Translations under genes and position numbers: made by a program | Notes under the pieces: model-generated | Told to the model about the DNA's origin: nothing | The model's database searches: none | The model's input: only the letters and a program-made list of their open reading frames with translations | Shown: positions 1 to 9,168 of the stretch, piece after piece | Layout: each line of letters opens with the position of its first letter | Numbering within the stretch: position 1 is the stretch's first letter | NCBI RefSeq assembly: GCF_947496515.1 | Contig: NZ_CANMDB010000002.1 | Location: 310,001-374,000, forward strand | Direction: 5' to 3' | DNA from: an uncultured Roseobacter sp. | Lineage (GTDB): Bacteria > Pseudomonadota > Alphaproteobacteria > Rhodobacterales > Rhodobacteraceae | Length of the DNA stretch: 64,000 nucleotides

Positions 1-1
1 A

Positions 2-553
2 GCCTTCGCCCTTTTGACAGCCGTCTTTCTGACGGTGGGCTACAGCTTTATCGGCGCGGCCTGGCTGATCGGTAAGACCGAAGGGGCGCTGCAGGCCCAC
101 GCGGTCCGCTGGGCGCGGGGCGGCATTTGGGGCCTGATCCTCGGGGTCGGTGCGATCTCATTGGCAACACCGTTCGTCAGTGCACGGATCTTTGACAAAT
201 GGTTCAGCCTGCCGGAATTTCTGTATTTATCGCCGTTGCCCATCCTGTCGGGCGCCCTGATTGTTTACCTCTGGTGGCAGATCAGGCAGCTGCCGCGGTC
301 GGATGATCGCATGTCTTGGGGGCCCTTTGCCGCGGCGATTTTGCTATTCGCGCTGGCGTTCGGGGGTATGGCCTATTCGTTCTATCCCTACGTGGTGCCG
401 GAGCAGATCACCATCTACGACGCTGCTGCAGCGCCGGAAAGCCTGTTTATCATCCTGATTGGCACGCTCTTCGTGTTGCCTGCCATCCTTGGATACACCG
501 TGCTGTCCTATTACATCTTCAGGGGCAAGGCGACCGAGTTGCGGTACGACTGA
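2..553 (+). CDS. cydB: Cytochrome bd-type ubiquinol oxidase subunit II, C-terminal part (partial at window edge)
   Basis: This is the 3' end of a membrane protein whose reading frame is already open at the left edge. The visible part (about 183 residues) has four to five hydrophobic helices and an aromatic-rich stretch (FYPYVVPEQITIYDAAA) typical of the CydB C-terminal region. CydB pairs with CydA in the inner membrane to oxidise quinol and reduce oxygen with high affinity. The start and the CydA partner lie outside the window. It ends with a TGA, and the next gene follows after about 70 bases on the same strand. Family assignment rests on the C-terminal pattern only. Confidence 0.85.
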   Translation, partial: AFALLTAVFLTVGYSFIGAAWLIGKTEGALQAHAVRWARGGIWGLILGVGAISLATPFVSARIFDKWFSLPEFLYLSPLPILSGALIVYLWWQIRQLPRSDDRMSWGPFAAAILLFALAFGGMAYSFYPYVVPEQITIYDAAAAPESLFIILIGTLFVLPAILGYTVLSYYIFRGKATELRYD

Positions 554-625
554 CCAGCCCGGCTGCGGCTTTCGCTGCCCGGAGCGGCAGGCTAGGGTGC
601 CACGGCAGCAGGGCGGGCAAACTAC

Positions 626-1648
626 ATGAAGATGGAAGCGATCGGCGAGGTATCGGGTCAGACAATCGAGGCCGTGACCTTGCGGGGTGGTGAGACCGAG
701 GCGCGGCTCATCACCTACGGTGCCCGGTTGACGCATCTTTGGGTGCCCGATGCGACGGGACGGCTGGGCGATATCGTTCTGGGTCACGATGAGCTGGCGC
801 CCTACACCCAATACGGCACCTATTTCGGCGCGACCTGTGGCCAATACGCCAATCGGATCGCGGGCGGCAAGTGTCTACTGGATGGGCAGCTTCATCAGCT
901 CGATCTGAACGAGGGGCCCAACCACCTGCACGGTGGGACCGCGGGGTTCGACCGCAAGGTTTGGCGCGTCGCCGCGTTGGATGATCATTCAGTCACCTTT
1001 GCCACGGAGACCGGCGATGGTGAGATGGGCTATCCCGGCCCATGCACCCTTCAGACGCGCTATGCGCTGGACGAAAGCGGCGCGCTGGACATCGAGATGA
1101 CAGCGACGACCGCCAAGCCAACGATCATGAACATGGTCAACCACGCCTACTTCAATCTGGCAGGTGCCGGTGACGTGCTGGGTCATCACCTGCAGATCCC
1201 GGCCGCGTTCTATACCCCGGTTGATGAGGCACTGCTGGCGACGGGAGAGATTGCGGATGTAGAGGGGATGGCGTTTGATTTCCGGCAGTCAAAGACCATC
1301 GGACAGGACATTGGCACGCTCTCGTCCGGATATGACCACAATCTTTGCTTGGGTCCCACGATGGATGGCATGCGCCTGTGCGCGGTGGCGACCGACCCCG
1401 TCTCAGGTCGGCGCCTACGGCTTTTGACATCGGAACCCGGGGTGCAGCTTTATACAGGTGGGGCGTTGAGCGCGGATATCCCCGGAAAGCAAGGACAGTC
1501 ACTGTGCCGCTTTGCCGGGTTCACGCTGGAGACACAGAAGTTTCCGGGCTCACCCCAGTTCGCACATTTCCCCAGTGCCATGCTGAACCCGGGCGAGCAC
1601 TACCGCCACCGGATGCGGTTCACCTTTGACGCGCTCAGCCCGAGTTGA
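626..1648 (+). CDS. galM: Aldose 1-epimerase (galactose mutarotase family)
   Basis: This 340-residue protein has the usual length of bacterial GalM. Family signatures are visible in order: an N-terminal ITYGARL segment, YFGATCGQYANRIAGG, NEGPNHLHGG with the catalytic His, a central MNMVNHAYFNLAG with the second His, and a C-terminal GVQLYTGG followed by GFTLETQKFPGSPQ with the catalytic Glu. It interconverts alpha and beta anomers of free aldoses in the cytosol. An in-frame ATG lies two codons downstream of the chosen start. Its 3' end overlaps the convergent tctA gene by 14 bp. It could support the sugar loci elsewhere in the window, but no operon link is visible. Confidence 0.9.
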   Translation: MKMEAIGEVSGQTIEAVTLRGGETEARLITYGARLTHLWVPDATGRLGDIVLGHDELAPYTQYGTYFGATCGQYANRIAGGKCLLDGQLHQLDLNEGPNHLHGGTAGFDRKVWRVAALDDHSVTFATETGDGEMGYPGPCTLQTRYALDESGALDIEMTATTAKPTIMNMVNHAYFNLAGAGDVLGHHLQIPAAFYTPVDEALLATGEIADVEGMAFDFRQSKTIGQDIGTLSSGYDHNLCLGPTMDGMRLCAVATDPVSGRRLRLLTSEPGVQLYTGGALSADIPGKQGQSLCRFAGFTLETQKFPGSPQFAHFPSAMLNPGEHYRHRMRFTFDALSPS

Positions 1649-3158
1649 CGTCGCTCGCCGTTTTGCGCTTGCCGCGAAAGAGCTTGATCGCTGGCAGGAA
1701 AATCAGGATCAGCGCGATGATGGTGATAGGGCCCGCCACGGGCCGTGTGAAAAAGATCGATGGATCGCCCGAGGAGAGCAGCAGGGATTGCCGCAAGGTT
1801 GGCTCCGCGATGGGACCGAGCACGATGGCCAGCACGGCAGGCGCCAGTGGATAGTCGAACCGGCGCAAGAAGAACGCGCCGATGCCAAAGATCACCATCA
1901 GCCAAATGTCGAACATATCCCGGGTGGCTGCATATCCGCCAACGATGGACAGCACGAAGATGACCGGAGCGAGCACCGTAAAGGGCATCCGCAGCATCCA
2001 GATAAAGAGCGGGATAAAGGCGAGGTTGATCAGCACCGCAGCTGCGTTGGAGACATAGAACGACCCGATCAGGCCCCAGACGAATTCCTGCTCGTCCACG
2101 AACAGCCGCGGGCCGGGCGTCAGGCCCCAGATCACCATGCCGCCCAGAAGGATCGCGGTTGTGGGTGATCCCGGAATCCCCAGCGTCAGCATGGGCAGCA
2201 TCGACCCGGTCGACGCGGAATTGTTCGCGGCTTCAGGTGCGGCAACGCCGTCGGGGTTGCCGGTTCCGAAGCTTTCCGGTTTGCGGGAGATCATCTTGGT
2301 CACGCCATACGACATCAGCGAGCCGGGCGTCGCACCGGCCGCAGGCAGAACGCCTACGAAAAACCCGAGGAAGGAGCCCACAAAGGTGCCTTTCCAGCCT
2401 CGTTTTGTGGCATCCTTGGCGTCCGAGACCATGCCTTTGACGGTCATCTTTGGCGTTGTCTTGGTGACGGCGCCACGGGACTGCTCGATCGTCCACAGCA
2501 TCTCTCCGATGCCGTAGACACCAATGGCAAGCACGAGAAAGCCGATGCCCTGCAGGAAGCCATTCATCTCGAACAGGATGAGGCGTGGCGCCCCCGAGAT
2601 CTGGTCGAAGCCCACAGACCCCAGCACGAGGCCAAAGCAGATCGAAAAGACGGTTTTGGGAATATCGTCGCCACCGAGGCCCACAAAGGTTGCAAAGGCG
2701 AGCAGCATCAACGCAAAGACCTCTGGCGGTCCAAAGGACAAAGCGACAGAGGCAAGTGCCGGTGCAAAAAGCGTGAAGAGCACATTGGCGACCGTGCCAC
2801 CGACAAAGGAGGCCAGTGCCGCCGTCACGAGCGCGAGGCTGGCGCGCCCCTGTATGGCCAAGGGACGACCGTCAAAGGTCGTGGCGACCGCCGTGGATGC
2901 GCCGGGAATACCAAGGGTGACGGAGGAAATTGCGCCGCCGTACATGGCACCGTAGTAGATCGCGGCCAGAAAGATGATTGCCGCGCCGGGGGGCACCAGA
3001 AAGGTGACCGGCAGCAGGATGGCGACCCCGTTCACAGACCCCAGACCTGGCATGGCGCCAATCAGCAACCCGACGCTCACGCCGATAACGATCATCATCA
3101 GGTTGAGCGGTTGCAGCGCAACCAGCATTCCATCGGTGAGCAGAGCCAGAACTTCCAT
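1635..3158 (-). CDS. tctA: Tripartite tricarboxylate transporter, large permease TctA
   Basis: This 507-residue hydrophobic protein has about 10-12 membrane segments. It carries family motifs such as GAMPGLGSVNGVAILLP near residue 35 and GVLPAAGATPGSLMSYG near residue 270, and a C-terminal TM bundle. TctA forms the main channel of secondary carboxylate/sulfonate importers that use a periplasmic TctC receptor. It is the last gene of a tctC-tctB-tctA unit, 38 bp after tctB. In other bacteria a transporter of this family (SlcHFG) is linked to sulfolactate uptake, and a DHPS/sulfolactate operon lies about 8 kb away. A sulfonate substrate is therefore a plausible inference, not shown. Confidence 0.93.
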   Translation of the reverse strand: MEVLALLTDGMLVALQPLNLMMIVIGVSVGLLIGAMPGLGSVNGVAILLPVTFLVPPGAAIIFLAAIYYGAMYGGAISSVTLGIPGASTAVATTFDGRPLAIQGRASLALVTAALASFVGGTVANVLFTLFAPALASVALSFGPPEVFALMLLAFATFVGLGGDDIPKTVFSICFGLVLGSVGFDQISGAPRLILFEMNGFLQGIGFLVLAIGVYGIGEMLWTIEQSRGAVTKTTPKMTVKGMVSDAKDATKRGWKGTFVGSFLGFFVGVLPAAGATPGSLMSYGVTKMISRKPESFGTGNPDGVAAPEAANNSASTGSMLPMLTLGIPGSPTTAILLGGMVIWGLTPGPRLFVDEQEFVWGLIGSFYVSNAAAVLINLAFIPLFIWMLRMPFTVLAPVIFVLSIVGGYAATRDMFDIWLMVIFGIGAFFLRRFDYPLAPAVLAIVLGPIAEPTLRQSLLLSSGDPSIFFTRPVAGPITIIALILIFLPAIKLFRGKRKTASDVNSG

Positions 3159-3196
3159 GATCTCGGCGATCTCCTTCGGGCACGCGGGCCCAGCGG

Positions 3197-3700
3197 TCAG
3201 TAGATGATTTCGTAGAGGATGTTGAAGACAGGATCCGTAAAGGCCAGGCCTGTGGGCATGGTGATCCGCATCGCTCCTTCAAAGAAAAAGAAGAAGGCAA
3301 CAGGCAATACCAACGCGAGCGTCAGGCTCAGAAACCAACCGTGTCTGCCCAGATACTTCAGATAGTAGAGCAGGAAGACAGCGATGGCCCCGTACATCGA
3401 AATGACGTTGACGAGCCCCACGAAAGCAATGATGCCACCGCCGACCAGGGCCAGCATCTTCCAGCCGTAGCTGTCCAGCACAGGTGCGTCGGATTGAGAG
3501 GGCGGGCTGACCCCACGCCACCAGTTCCACGCAATCATCACGCAGCTCAGCAGCATCATGACCGCCAGCCAGAAAGGCCAGGCACCTCCGCCTGGCCCCT
3601 GTCCGGCGATATAGCCGATGGGCAGTTCCGCACTTTTCCACATCAGATAGAGGGAAAAAAGGGCAAGCACGCCTGCGGTTATGATCTCACCGTTGCGCAT
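3197..3700 (-). CDS. tctB: Tripartite tricarboxylate transporter, small permease TctB
   Basis: This 167-residue protein has four predicted membrane helices and the usual size of TctB. It begins MRNGEIITAGVLALFSLYLMWKS and has the family's loop GYIAGQGPGGGAWPFWLA after the first helix. TctB is the small membrane subunit that works with TctA. It sits 43 bp downstream of tctC and 38 bp upstream of tctA, all on the minus strand. Confidence 0.92.
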   Translation of the reverse strand: MRNGEIITAGVLALFSLYLMWKSAELPIGYIAGQGPGGGAWPFWLAVMMLLSCVMIAWNWWRGVSPPSQSDAPVLDSYGWKMLALVGGGIIAFVGLVNVISMYGAIAVFLLYYLKYLGRHGWFLSLTLALVLPVAFFFFFEGAMRITMPTGLAFTDPVFNILYEIIY

Positions 3701-3743
3701 GTGTCACTTGCCCTTCTACTACGTCAGCATCCGGCGCGGTGTC

Positions 3744-4715
3744 TTATTCGCCCAGAGCGGCGAGTAGCTTGCGATGGTTCTCCACCTGCAGCCCCCAGTA
3801 GTCCTGCTGTTCGGAGGCGTCCATCCAGAGGGGGGAGAGGCTTTCGGAGTCCAGATAACCCTGCCACTCTTCGCTCTCGAATATCTGGGTGAAAACATCC
3901 TGATAATACGCCGCGGCCTCGTCCGACATCCCGGGTGCACCAACGACAGCCCGTTGGTTATAATAGGAGAAGTCGTGCCCTTTCTCCTTCAGCGTCGGCA
4001 CATCCGGATAGGCGGGCATCCGTTCATCGGAAAATGCCAGCAGCGGTACAAAATCGCCCGCCTCATAGAAGCCTTTGGCCTCTGCGGGGTTGTTGACGGT
4101 CGCCATGATCTGCTTGCCGGCCAGATCTTTGGCCACCGCACCGCCGCCGCTGTAGGGAATGTATTTGATATCGAGGTCATAGGCGTCGGACATATAGGCG
4201 ATGACAATGGAATCTTCCTGCCCCTGTCCCGTGCCGCCCATCACGAACTCGCCGTTCATCGATTTGACCTCTTCGACGTAACCTTCGAACGTCGTGATCC
4301 CGGCATCCTTGTGAACCCAGAGCACAAAGGGATCGACCCCCATCATCGCAATGGGTGTGAAGGTCTGGATATCGATCCCGAGGTTTTCCTGCCGCAGCGG
4401 TGTTGTGAAGAACGAGTTTAGCGTCACCAGGATCGTATGATCAGGATCATTCGCGCCCGACACATGGATCAGCGCCTCTGCACCCGAGCCGCCGCCCTTG
4501 TTGTTCGGCACCAGCGGACGATTGGTGAGATCCTTCTTCTCTGCAACGGACTGAATAAAGCGGGCGATCTGGTCAGCCCCACCGCCGGGCCCTGCCATGA
4601 TCGTGAAGTCAATGGGTTTTCGGGGCGTCCAGCCATCCGCGACCGCATAACCTGGCGCACTCGCCACCATGCTCGCGGCGAGAACTCCCATGAACCTACG
4701 TTTTGAAAATAGCAT
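3744..4715 (-). CDS. tctC: Tripartite tricarboxylate transporter substrate-binding protein (Bug/TctC family)
   Basis: This periplasmic receptor of a TTT importer is about 323 residues long. I chose the internal ATG at 4715 because it follows an AGGAGG ribosome site by 6 bases. It also starts directly on a signal peptide (MLFSKRRFMGVLAASMVASAPGYAVA). Mature-protein motifs fit the Bug family: PIDFTIMAGPGGGADQIARF, NKGGGSGAEALIHV and PTLKEKGHDF. It binds the carboxylated or sulfonated ligand and delivers it to TctAB. The ligand cannot be read from sequence. It heads the tctCBA operon, and an AT-rich region upstream holds a possible operator. Confidence 0.93.
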   Translation of the reverse strand: MLFSKRRFMGVLAASMVASAPGYAVADGWTPRKPIDFTIMAGPGGGADQIARFIQSVAEKKDLTNRPLVPNNKGGGSGAEALIHVSGANDPDHTILVTLNSFFTTPLRQENLGIDIQTFTPIAMMGVDPFVLWVHKDAGITTFEGYVEEVKSMNGEFVMGGTGQGQEDSIVIAYMSDAYDLDIKYIPYSGGGAVAKDLAGKQIMATVNNPAEAKGFYEAGDFVPLLAFSDERMPAYPDVPTLKEKGHDFSYYNQRAVVGAPGMSDEAAAYYQDVFTQIFESEEWQGYLDSESLSPLWMDASEQQDYWGLQVENHRKLLAALGE

Positions 4716-4784
4716 CTCTTCCCTCCTTTTAGTCCGGTTGCAGACCCGAGCCTCTGGCCGAGTTAACAACCTCTTAATAGACGG

Positions 4785-4797
4785 GAAATTAAATTTC
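4785..4797. promoter_or_regulatory. AT-rich palindrome upstream of tctC
   Basis: GAAATT-A-AATTTC is a perfect 13-base interrupted palindrome about 70 bp upstream of the tctC start, inside the AT-rich gap between tctC and the upstream stress protein gene. Its symmetry and position suit an operator for the tctCBA operon. No cognate regulator is next to it, so the role is inferred. Confidence 0.3.
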
Positions 4798-4838
4798 AAA
4801 ATCCTTATTTCAAGAAGTATTTTGTTGCGAGGTTGTCG

Positions 4839-5693
4839 TTAGTGTACCAGCAAGACTGGAATCTCGGCGTTATCCACAACTGCCTGGGTATTGCCGCCAA
4901 AAAGCGTTTCGCGTTCGTGGCTGAGGCTGTAGGCACCCATGACCAGCATTCCGGCCCCTAGCTCGGTCGTCTTCTTGAGCAGCGCGACACCGGGGTTCTG
5001 CGCATCAAAGCGGTGTATCTGGGCGGTGATTCCACGCAGGGCGTAGTACTCCGCCAATTCTTCCGCAGTCGCCCCGTGCGGTTCACCCTTCCCACCTGAC
5101 AGAATGGTCACGCTCTCAGCCGCGGCGGCCAGATCAAGCGAATGCGCAACCGCCCGCGATGCTTCAAGCGATCCGTTCCAAGCCACCGCGATATGGGTGC
5201 AGAAGGCCTCTGGTCCGGCGGCCTTGCGCGGGCACATCAGGACCGGGCGCCCCGTCTGAAAAAGCGCCGTTTTCAGAGAGTTGGTGCCCACGTTGGTATC
5301 CCGATTGGGCTTGGCGACCACCACCAGATCGGCCAGCCTGCCATTATGTTTGATCACGTCGGCCATGCGCCCGCTTTCCTCCACAAAGGCGACGGTGACG
5401 GTCTTGCCGGGGGCGGCGGGAGCTTCGTCCAGATCAAGCGTTTCGGCCAGTGTGTGCAGCTCTTCTCGGAGCACCTGCTCCTGTTGGTTGGCGAGTTCCT
5501 GCGCCTGGTTCAACATCGTCTTTTTCGCAAACGCGGGCATGGGGACGCCGTAGGGCATCAGGTCCTCGGCCTGTGCACGGCAATGAGCGACCACGATATG
5601 CGATTTGTGGCGGCGGGCGAGTGTGGCCGCGTGACCCATGACTGTTTCGACGAGACCGTCCCCTCTGACTGGCACGAGTATCTTGCTGAGCAT
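4839..5693 (-). CDS. Universal stress protein, tandem UspA domains
   Basis: This protein of about 284 residues is built from two UspA folds. The first starts MLSKILVPVRGDG and the second starts near residue 168 (HIAVAWNGSLEASRA). The second half ends with the nucleotide-site motif GAGMLVMGAYSLSHERETLFGG plus a final strand (AEIPVLLVH). Family members bind ATP or regulate other proteins under stress, and the exact role here is unknown. The reading frame extends upstream, but the ATG at 5693 was chosen because the Usp fold begins exactly there and a GGAGGG stretch precedes it. It lies on the same strand as tctCBA and just upstream of it. Confidence 0.88.
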   Translation of the reverse strand: MLSKILVPVRGDGLVETVMGHAATLARRHKSHIVVAHCRAQAEDLMPYGVPMPAFAKKTMLNQAQELANQQEQVLREELHTLAETLDLDEAPAAPGKTVTVAFVEESGRMADVIKHNGRLADLVVVAKPNRDTNVGTNSLKTALFQTGRPVLMCPRKAAGPEAFCTHIAVAWNGSLEASRAVAHSLDLAAAAESVTILSGGKGEPHGATAEELAEYYALRGITAQIHRFDAQNPGVALLKKTTELGAGMLVMGAYSLSHERETLFGGNTQAVVDNAEIPVLLVH

Positions 5694-5971
5694 GGTGCAG
5701 GCCCTCCCTCTTTTGGCGGGCTTTGGTGTTTCGGCATCTCCCGCATGATCAAGATATAGCGCGGTTCCGGCGCTGACCACCAAAGGTTGATTTGATCCCG
5801 GAGCGACCCGGACCAACGTCCGCGCAATCATAAGGTTTGTGTCAAATTTGAGCTTTTCATGCGGCTCTTGTGTGTCGTCGTTAACCAGTTTTCAGACCCC
5901 TGCCACTAGCGTCTGTCTCAATCGGACTGTCGCGAAAACCGCGACCGACAATGAAAGGTGATAGGCACGAG

Positions 5972-6652
5972 ATGCGGTGGATACTCCTGCGGTTAAGTAT
6001 GTTTTTCCTGTTCCTTGCGGGATGTGGAGAGACCATCCCTCACAACACATCGCCGCGGATCCTGGCGATGGGCGATTCGATGATGGCATGGCATGCGGGC
6101 AGCAACAAAGGCATCGCTGGCAATCTTGAGGAGATCCTTGGCGAGCCGGTGATCGACCGGTCCGTTGTCGGTGCACGGGTCATCTACAACCTGCCGATTA
6201 CGGGCGCGATGGGCATGAATATCTCTCAGCAGTATCGACCCGGAGAGTGGGATTGGGTCATCCTAAACGGCGGGGGCAACGATCTGTGGCTGGGATGCGG
6301 ATGTCATCGCTGTGACAGGCGGATCGAGCGGATGATCAGTGCCGATGGTCAAAGCGGCAAGATTGCAGATTTGGTGCGTCAGATCCGTGCCTCCGGGGCC
6401 CAGGTTATCTACGTGGGATATCTTCGCAGCCCCGGCGTCGGTTCGATCATCGAGCACTGCCGCAACGAAGGTAACGCGTTCGAGCAGCGGATTGCCCGAA
6501 TGGCCAAGCAACAGCCCGGCGTCCACTTTGTGTCGCTTCAGGACCTGGTCCCCCATGGTGACAAATCCTATCACGCAGCGGATCGAATTCACCCGTCGCG
6601 CAGAGGAAGCCGCGCCATCGCCATGCGGATCGCGCAGATCATGGATCGTTGA
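5972..6652 (+). CDS. SGNH/GDSL-type lipoprotein hydrolase
   Basis: This secreted esterase-like protein is about 226 residues long. A signal peptide ends in the lipobox LAGC, so it should be a lipoprotein in the cell envelope. The SGNH blocks are visible: ILAMGDSMM (nucleophile Ser) early, NGGGNDLW (block III Asn) in the middle and RIHPSRRG (catalytic His) near the C-terminus. A CGCHRC cysteine cluster follows block III. The substrate is unknown. A longer start at 5951 is possible, but the ATG at 5972 sits directly before the signal sequence. It is a single gene between the tct region and the insertion-sequence zone. Confidence 0.82.
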   Translation: MRWILLRLSMFFLFLAGCGETIPHNTSPRILAMGDSMMAWHAGSNKGIAGNLEEILGEPVIDRSVVGARVIYNLPITGAMGMNISQQYRPGEWDWVILNGGGNDLWLGCGCHRCDRRIERMISADGQSGKIADLVRQIRASGAQVIYVGYLRSPGVGSIIEHCRNEGNAFEQRIARMAKQQPGVHFVSLQDLVPHGDKSYHAADRIHPSRRGSRAIAMRIAQIMDR

Positions 6653-7198
6653 GTGAACTGCGGATTGCAGCGGTGGCAAAATTCGTAACCGGGGTAAGGC
6701 GTTTGATAGCGGGGCCGTGTCAGCCAAACTGTTTTGCGCAATCACTTTAATCAACAAAGACGGTTGGTCAGCTTTGCCTTTACCCGCCCCGATTTCTGTC
6801 ACGGCGTTCGATCAAGGCCCCTTGAGGACATGCCGCGGTTGATTGCCAAAGCTTCGGTCGCCAACATGATACTGCTTCAACGTAGTTCCGCTGAAAGACC
6901 AAAGTGCAGCCAGTGTGAGAATGGCCCAGCCTCCGGGCCAACCGCTCTAACCAGCCTGGGCCAATCCGCTCAACCAGTGTGTCAAACCTTCGGGGTCGCG
7001 GGTCGTCCCAGCCGCTCTCCCAATCTGGCCGCGCTCGCCGATCGAGCAGCTTGCGGTCTTGGCCGGTGACACGTCCCGTCCGACGAACGGTCTCATCCCG
7101 TCATCATTTCTGTGAGTACAGTACGGGAATGCCGGCAACGCGGCGCGGGTCTGACAAGTGGTAACGGTCGTGCGTGACGCAGGCAGCGTTACAGCATC
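6653..7198. other. Intergenic stretch without a recognisable gene
   Basis: No open frame here resembles a known protein, and none has a convincing ribosome site. It separates the SGNH gene from the decayed IS5 transposase and may include the old IS5 end, but I could not identify inverted ends for that element. Confidence 0.4.
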
Positions 7199-7868
7199 TC
7201 AAAACCGGTACATGACGGTTGCGGCGAGGGCGATGACGGACAGGAAAACAGTCGGCCATCTGTCCTGACGTGTTGCTGCGTCGCGCCAGTTCTCGAACCT
7301 GCCAAGCGTAATCTCGACTTGTTGTTATCGCTTGGCGCATTTCTTGGTTTCTTCCGCCGTTCCCGCACTGGGATAGAGTCGCGCATCTTTTTGTCTTTCG
7401 ACGCTTCTCTGAACCAGTTGGCGTCATACTCACGATCCATTGCTCGGTGTATTGAGCACAATCAAATCTGCCGAGGGGGGGGCAGCCGTAACAAGCGGGC
7501 CGATAGGACGCATCTGGCTATCGCGGGCGGCGTACAGTTTGGTATTAAAGCTGCCCTTTGCCCTCGTGATTAGACATCCACGCCCCTTTTTCTAGCTTCT
7601 ATTTTGGCCTCGGGTCGACGCTGCTTCAAATACGTAGCATCTAGGGGTCGACAGTTCGGATACCCTGTCGATGAGAGAGATCGTGACGGTCTTTTCTGCA
7701 CCATGCTCGGTGGCCAGACCTATCATGATTTGAGTAAAAAAAGCCCTTTGTTGCCCCATTTCTACCACCGGTTGTGGGGCTTTCAAAGCGCTTACGCGGC
7801 CTCGCTTGGATCACGTGTAACTTCAATTGCCTGGACCGGACTCTGGGGGGCCTCATCAGCGCAAGCTA
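7199..7868 (-). pseudogene. IS5-family transposase remnant, central and C-terminal part
   Basis: Reading the minus strand in shifting frames gives pieces of an IS5 (IS427-like) transposase in order. They are PHNRW.KWGNKGLF, IMIGLATEHGAEKT, DATYLKQRRPEAKIEARK, RAKGSFNTKLYAARDSQMRPIG, DREYDANWFREASKDKKMRDSIP, and GRFENWRDAATRQDRWPTVF ending in a TGA at 7199. Several frameshifts, stops and an internal gap show that it is dead. The N-terminal part lies at 10745-10867, on the far side of the IS1595 element, so the later insertion split an already old or since-decayed copy. The family call rests on these conserved blocks. Confidence 0.8.
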
Positions 7869-7876
7869 TTTTTAAT
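7869..7876. repeat. Left copy of 8-bp target-site duplication of the IS1595-type element
   Basis: TTTTTAAT directly abuts the left inverted end and is repeated exactly at 10737-10744 beyond the right end. IS1595-family transposition is known to give 8-bp duplications. Confidence 0.93.
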
Positions 7877-7900
7877 GGGGTGTATCCCCTTGACGCAAGT
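7877..7900 (+). repeat. Left terminal inverted repeat of the IS1595-type element
   Basis: The 24-base end begins GGGGTGTATCCCC, itself a small hairpin (GGGG, loop TGTAT, CCCC), followed by TTGACGCAAGT. It is the perfect reverse complement of 10713-10736, and the match stops after 24 bases. Confidence 0.95.
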
Positions 7901-7980
7901 GTTTCATATCTGCCGCTGCCGGGCCATGACGTGACGCCGCAGGTCTAGCCTCAAGACCTAGATGAGACTACCTTATTAGT

Positions 7981-9168
7981 ATGAGCGCTGCAGACACCCA
8001 ACTTCCATACAATCCGCGAGTCCTTGAGTGGGCACGTGTCCGGACGGGCATGGCTGCTGATGAAGTTGCGAAGAAGATCAATGTTGCAACTCAGAAAGTT
8101 ATGGATTGGGAGTCGGGAAAGTCGAAACCTACCACACGTCAAGGGCGGATGCTTGCAGCCTCTTATGATAGACATTTTCTTGAGTTTTTTTCGGACAGTA
8201 TACCGCAGATGTCTGAGGTTGTTCTCGTGCCGGACTACAGGACTTTTCGAGGCAAGACAGCGCCGGGTCCAAAAGAAAAGCGATCCATGGTTGCCGTTCA
8301 AGAGTGGGCAGAAGAGCAAAGGCTAAATGCTCTGGCAATAATTGAAGAACTTGGTGAGCGCCCTCCTGTGTTCTCTCAGAATCTTCGTTTTAGTGTTGAT
8401 GATGACGTTGATCTGGCTGCCGAGGTTAGCCGAGAGGCGATGGGGCTCAAGATCGAAGATCAACTTCAACTGAAAAAGGCGCTTCGGTATACATTCCCTG
8501 AAATCCTTCGCGACAAAATAGAAGGCATGGGTATTCTTGTTCTCAAGCAAAGCGGAATTACCAAACTGGGCGCACGGGGCATTTGTCTGTTTGCTGAGCC
8601 ACTGCCCATAATAGTCTTTGGAAGTGAATCTGCAGGCGCACAGGCGTTCACGCTTGCGCATGAGTTTGGCCATGTCCTGCTCGGATCGAGTGGCATAAGC
8701 GGGCAACCACGGCTTGGCGGCAAGTCAGGCCATAAAGCCATTGAGGATTGGTGCAACAGATTTGCATCAGCTTTTCTGGCCCCTAGCAGGTCGATAGAGC
8801 GAGTACTACAGAAGCCCACCAAACCATCCGAGAAGATCGACACTACAGTAATTGGCAACCTCGCTGAAATGTTTGCCATGAGCCGTCACGCAATGCTCAT
8901 TAGGCTCATAGGGCTAGGTTATGTTCAGCCTCAATTCTATTGGAGAACAATGCGCCCGATCTTCCTCAAGGAAGAGGAGGAGCATACCTCTTTCGGGCGC
9001 CCACAGTACTATGGGAAGAGGTACGTCAACGCAAAGGGGCGCTTCTATACCGGACTTGTCATGTCGGCTTGGAGCGGAGGCTATGTAACCGCACATAACG
9101 CCGCTGAGTACATGGGGATCAAGAACTTCGAGCACCTCAAGGATATTCGCGAGGACTATGGATTTTGA
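7981..9168 (+). CDS. XRE-type HTH plus ImmA/IrrE metallopeptidase (passenger; putative antitoxin/regulator)
   Basis: This 395-residue protein has an N-terminal helix-turn-helix (about residues 10-65; EVAKKINVATQKVMDWESGKSKPT) and an ImmA/IrrE (COG2856) zinc peptidase domain. The catalytic motif HEFGH is at residues 227-231, and a downstream EDWCNRFASAFLAP helix should supply the third ligand. Proteins of this type bind DNA and can cleave a partner. In toxin-antitoxin surveys, XRE-COG2856 fusions pair with toxin genes. Its stop overlaps the start of the DUF4411 gene (TTGA), so the two are likely translated together. It is a passenger of the IS1595-type element. The antitoxin role is inferred from context. 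Confidence 0.85.
   Translation: MSAADTQLPYNPRVLEWARVRTGMAADEVAKKINVATQKVMDWESGKSKPTTRQGRMLAASYDRHFLEFFSDSIPQMSEVVLVPDYRTFRGKTAPGPKEKRSMVAVQEWAEEQRLNALAIIEELGERPPVFSQNLRFSVDDDVDLAAEVSREAMGLKIEDQLQLKKALRYTFPEILRDKIEGMGILVLKQSGITKLGARGICLFAEPLPIIVFGSESAGAQAFTLAHEFGHVLLGSSGISGQPRLGGKSGHKAIEDWCNRFASAFLAPSRSIERVLQKPTKPSEKIDTTVIGNLAEMFAMSRHAMLIRLIGLGYVQPQFYWRTMRPIFLKEEEEHTSFGRPQYYGKRYVNAKGRFYTGLVMSAWSGGYVTAHNAAEYMGIKNFEHLKDIREDYGF

Noticed and set aside
1626-2168. Plus-strand frame over the end of tctA
   Set aside because: It lies opposite a clear TctA gene. The product is highly charged and repetitive, as expected for an antisense frame.
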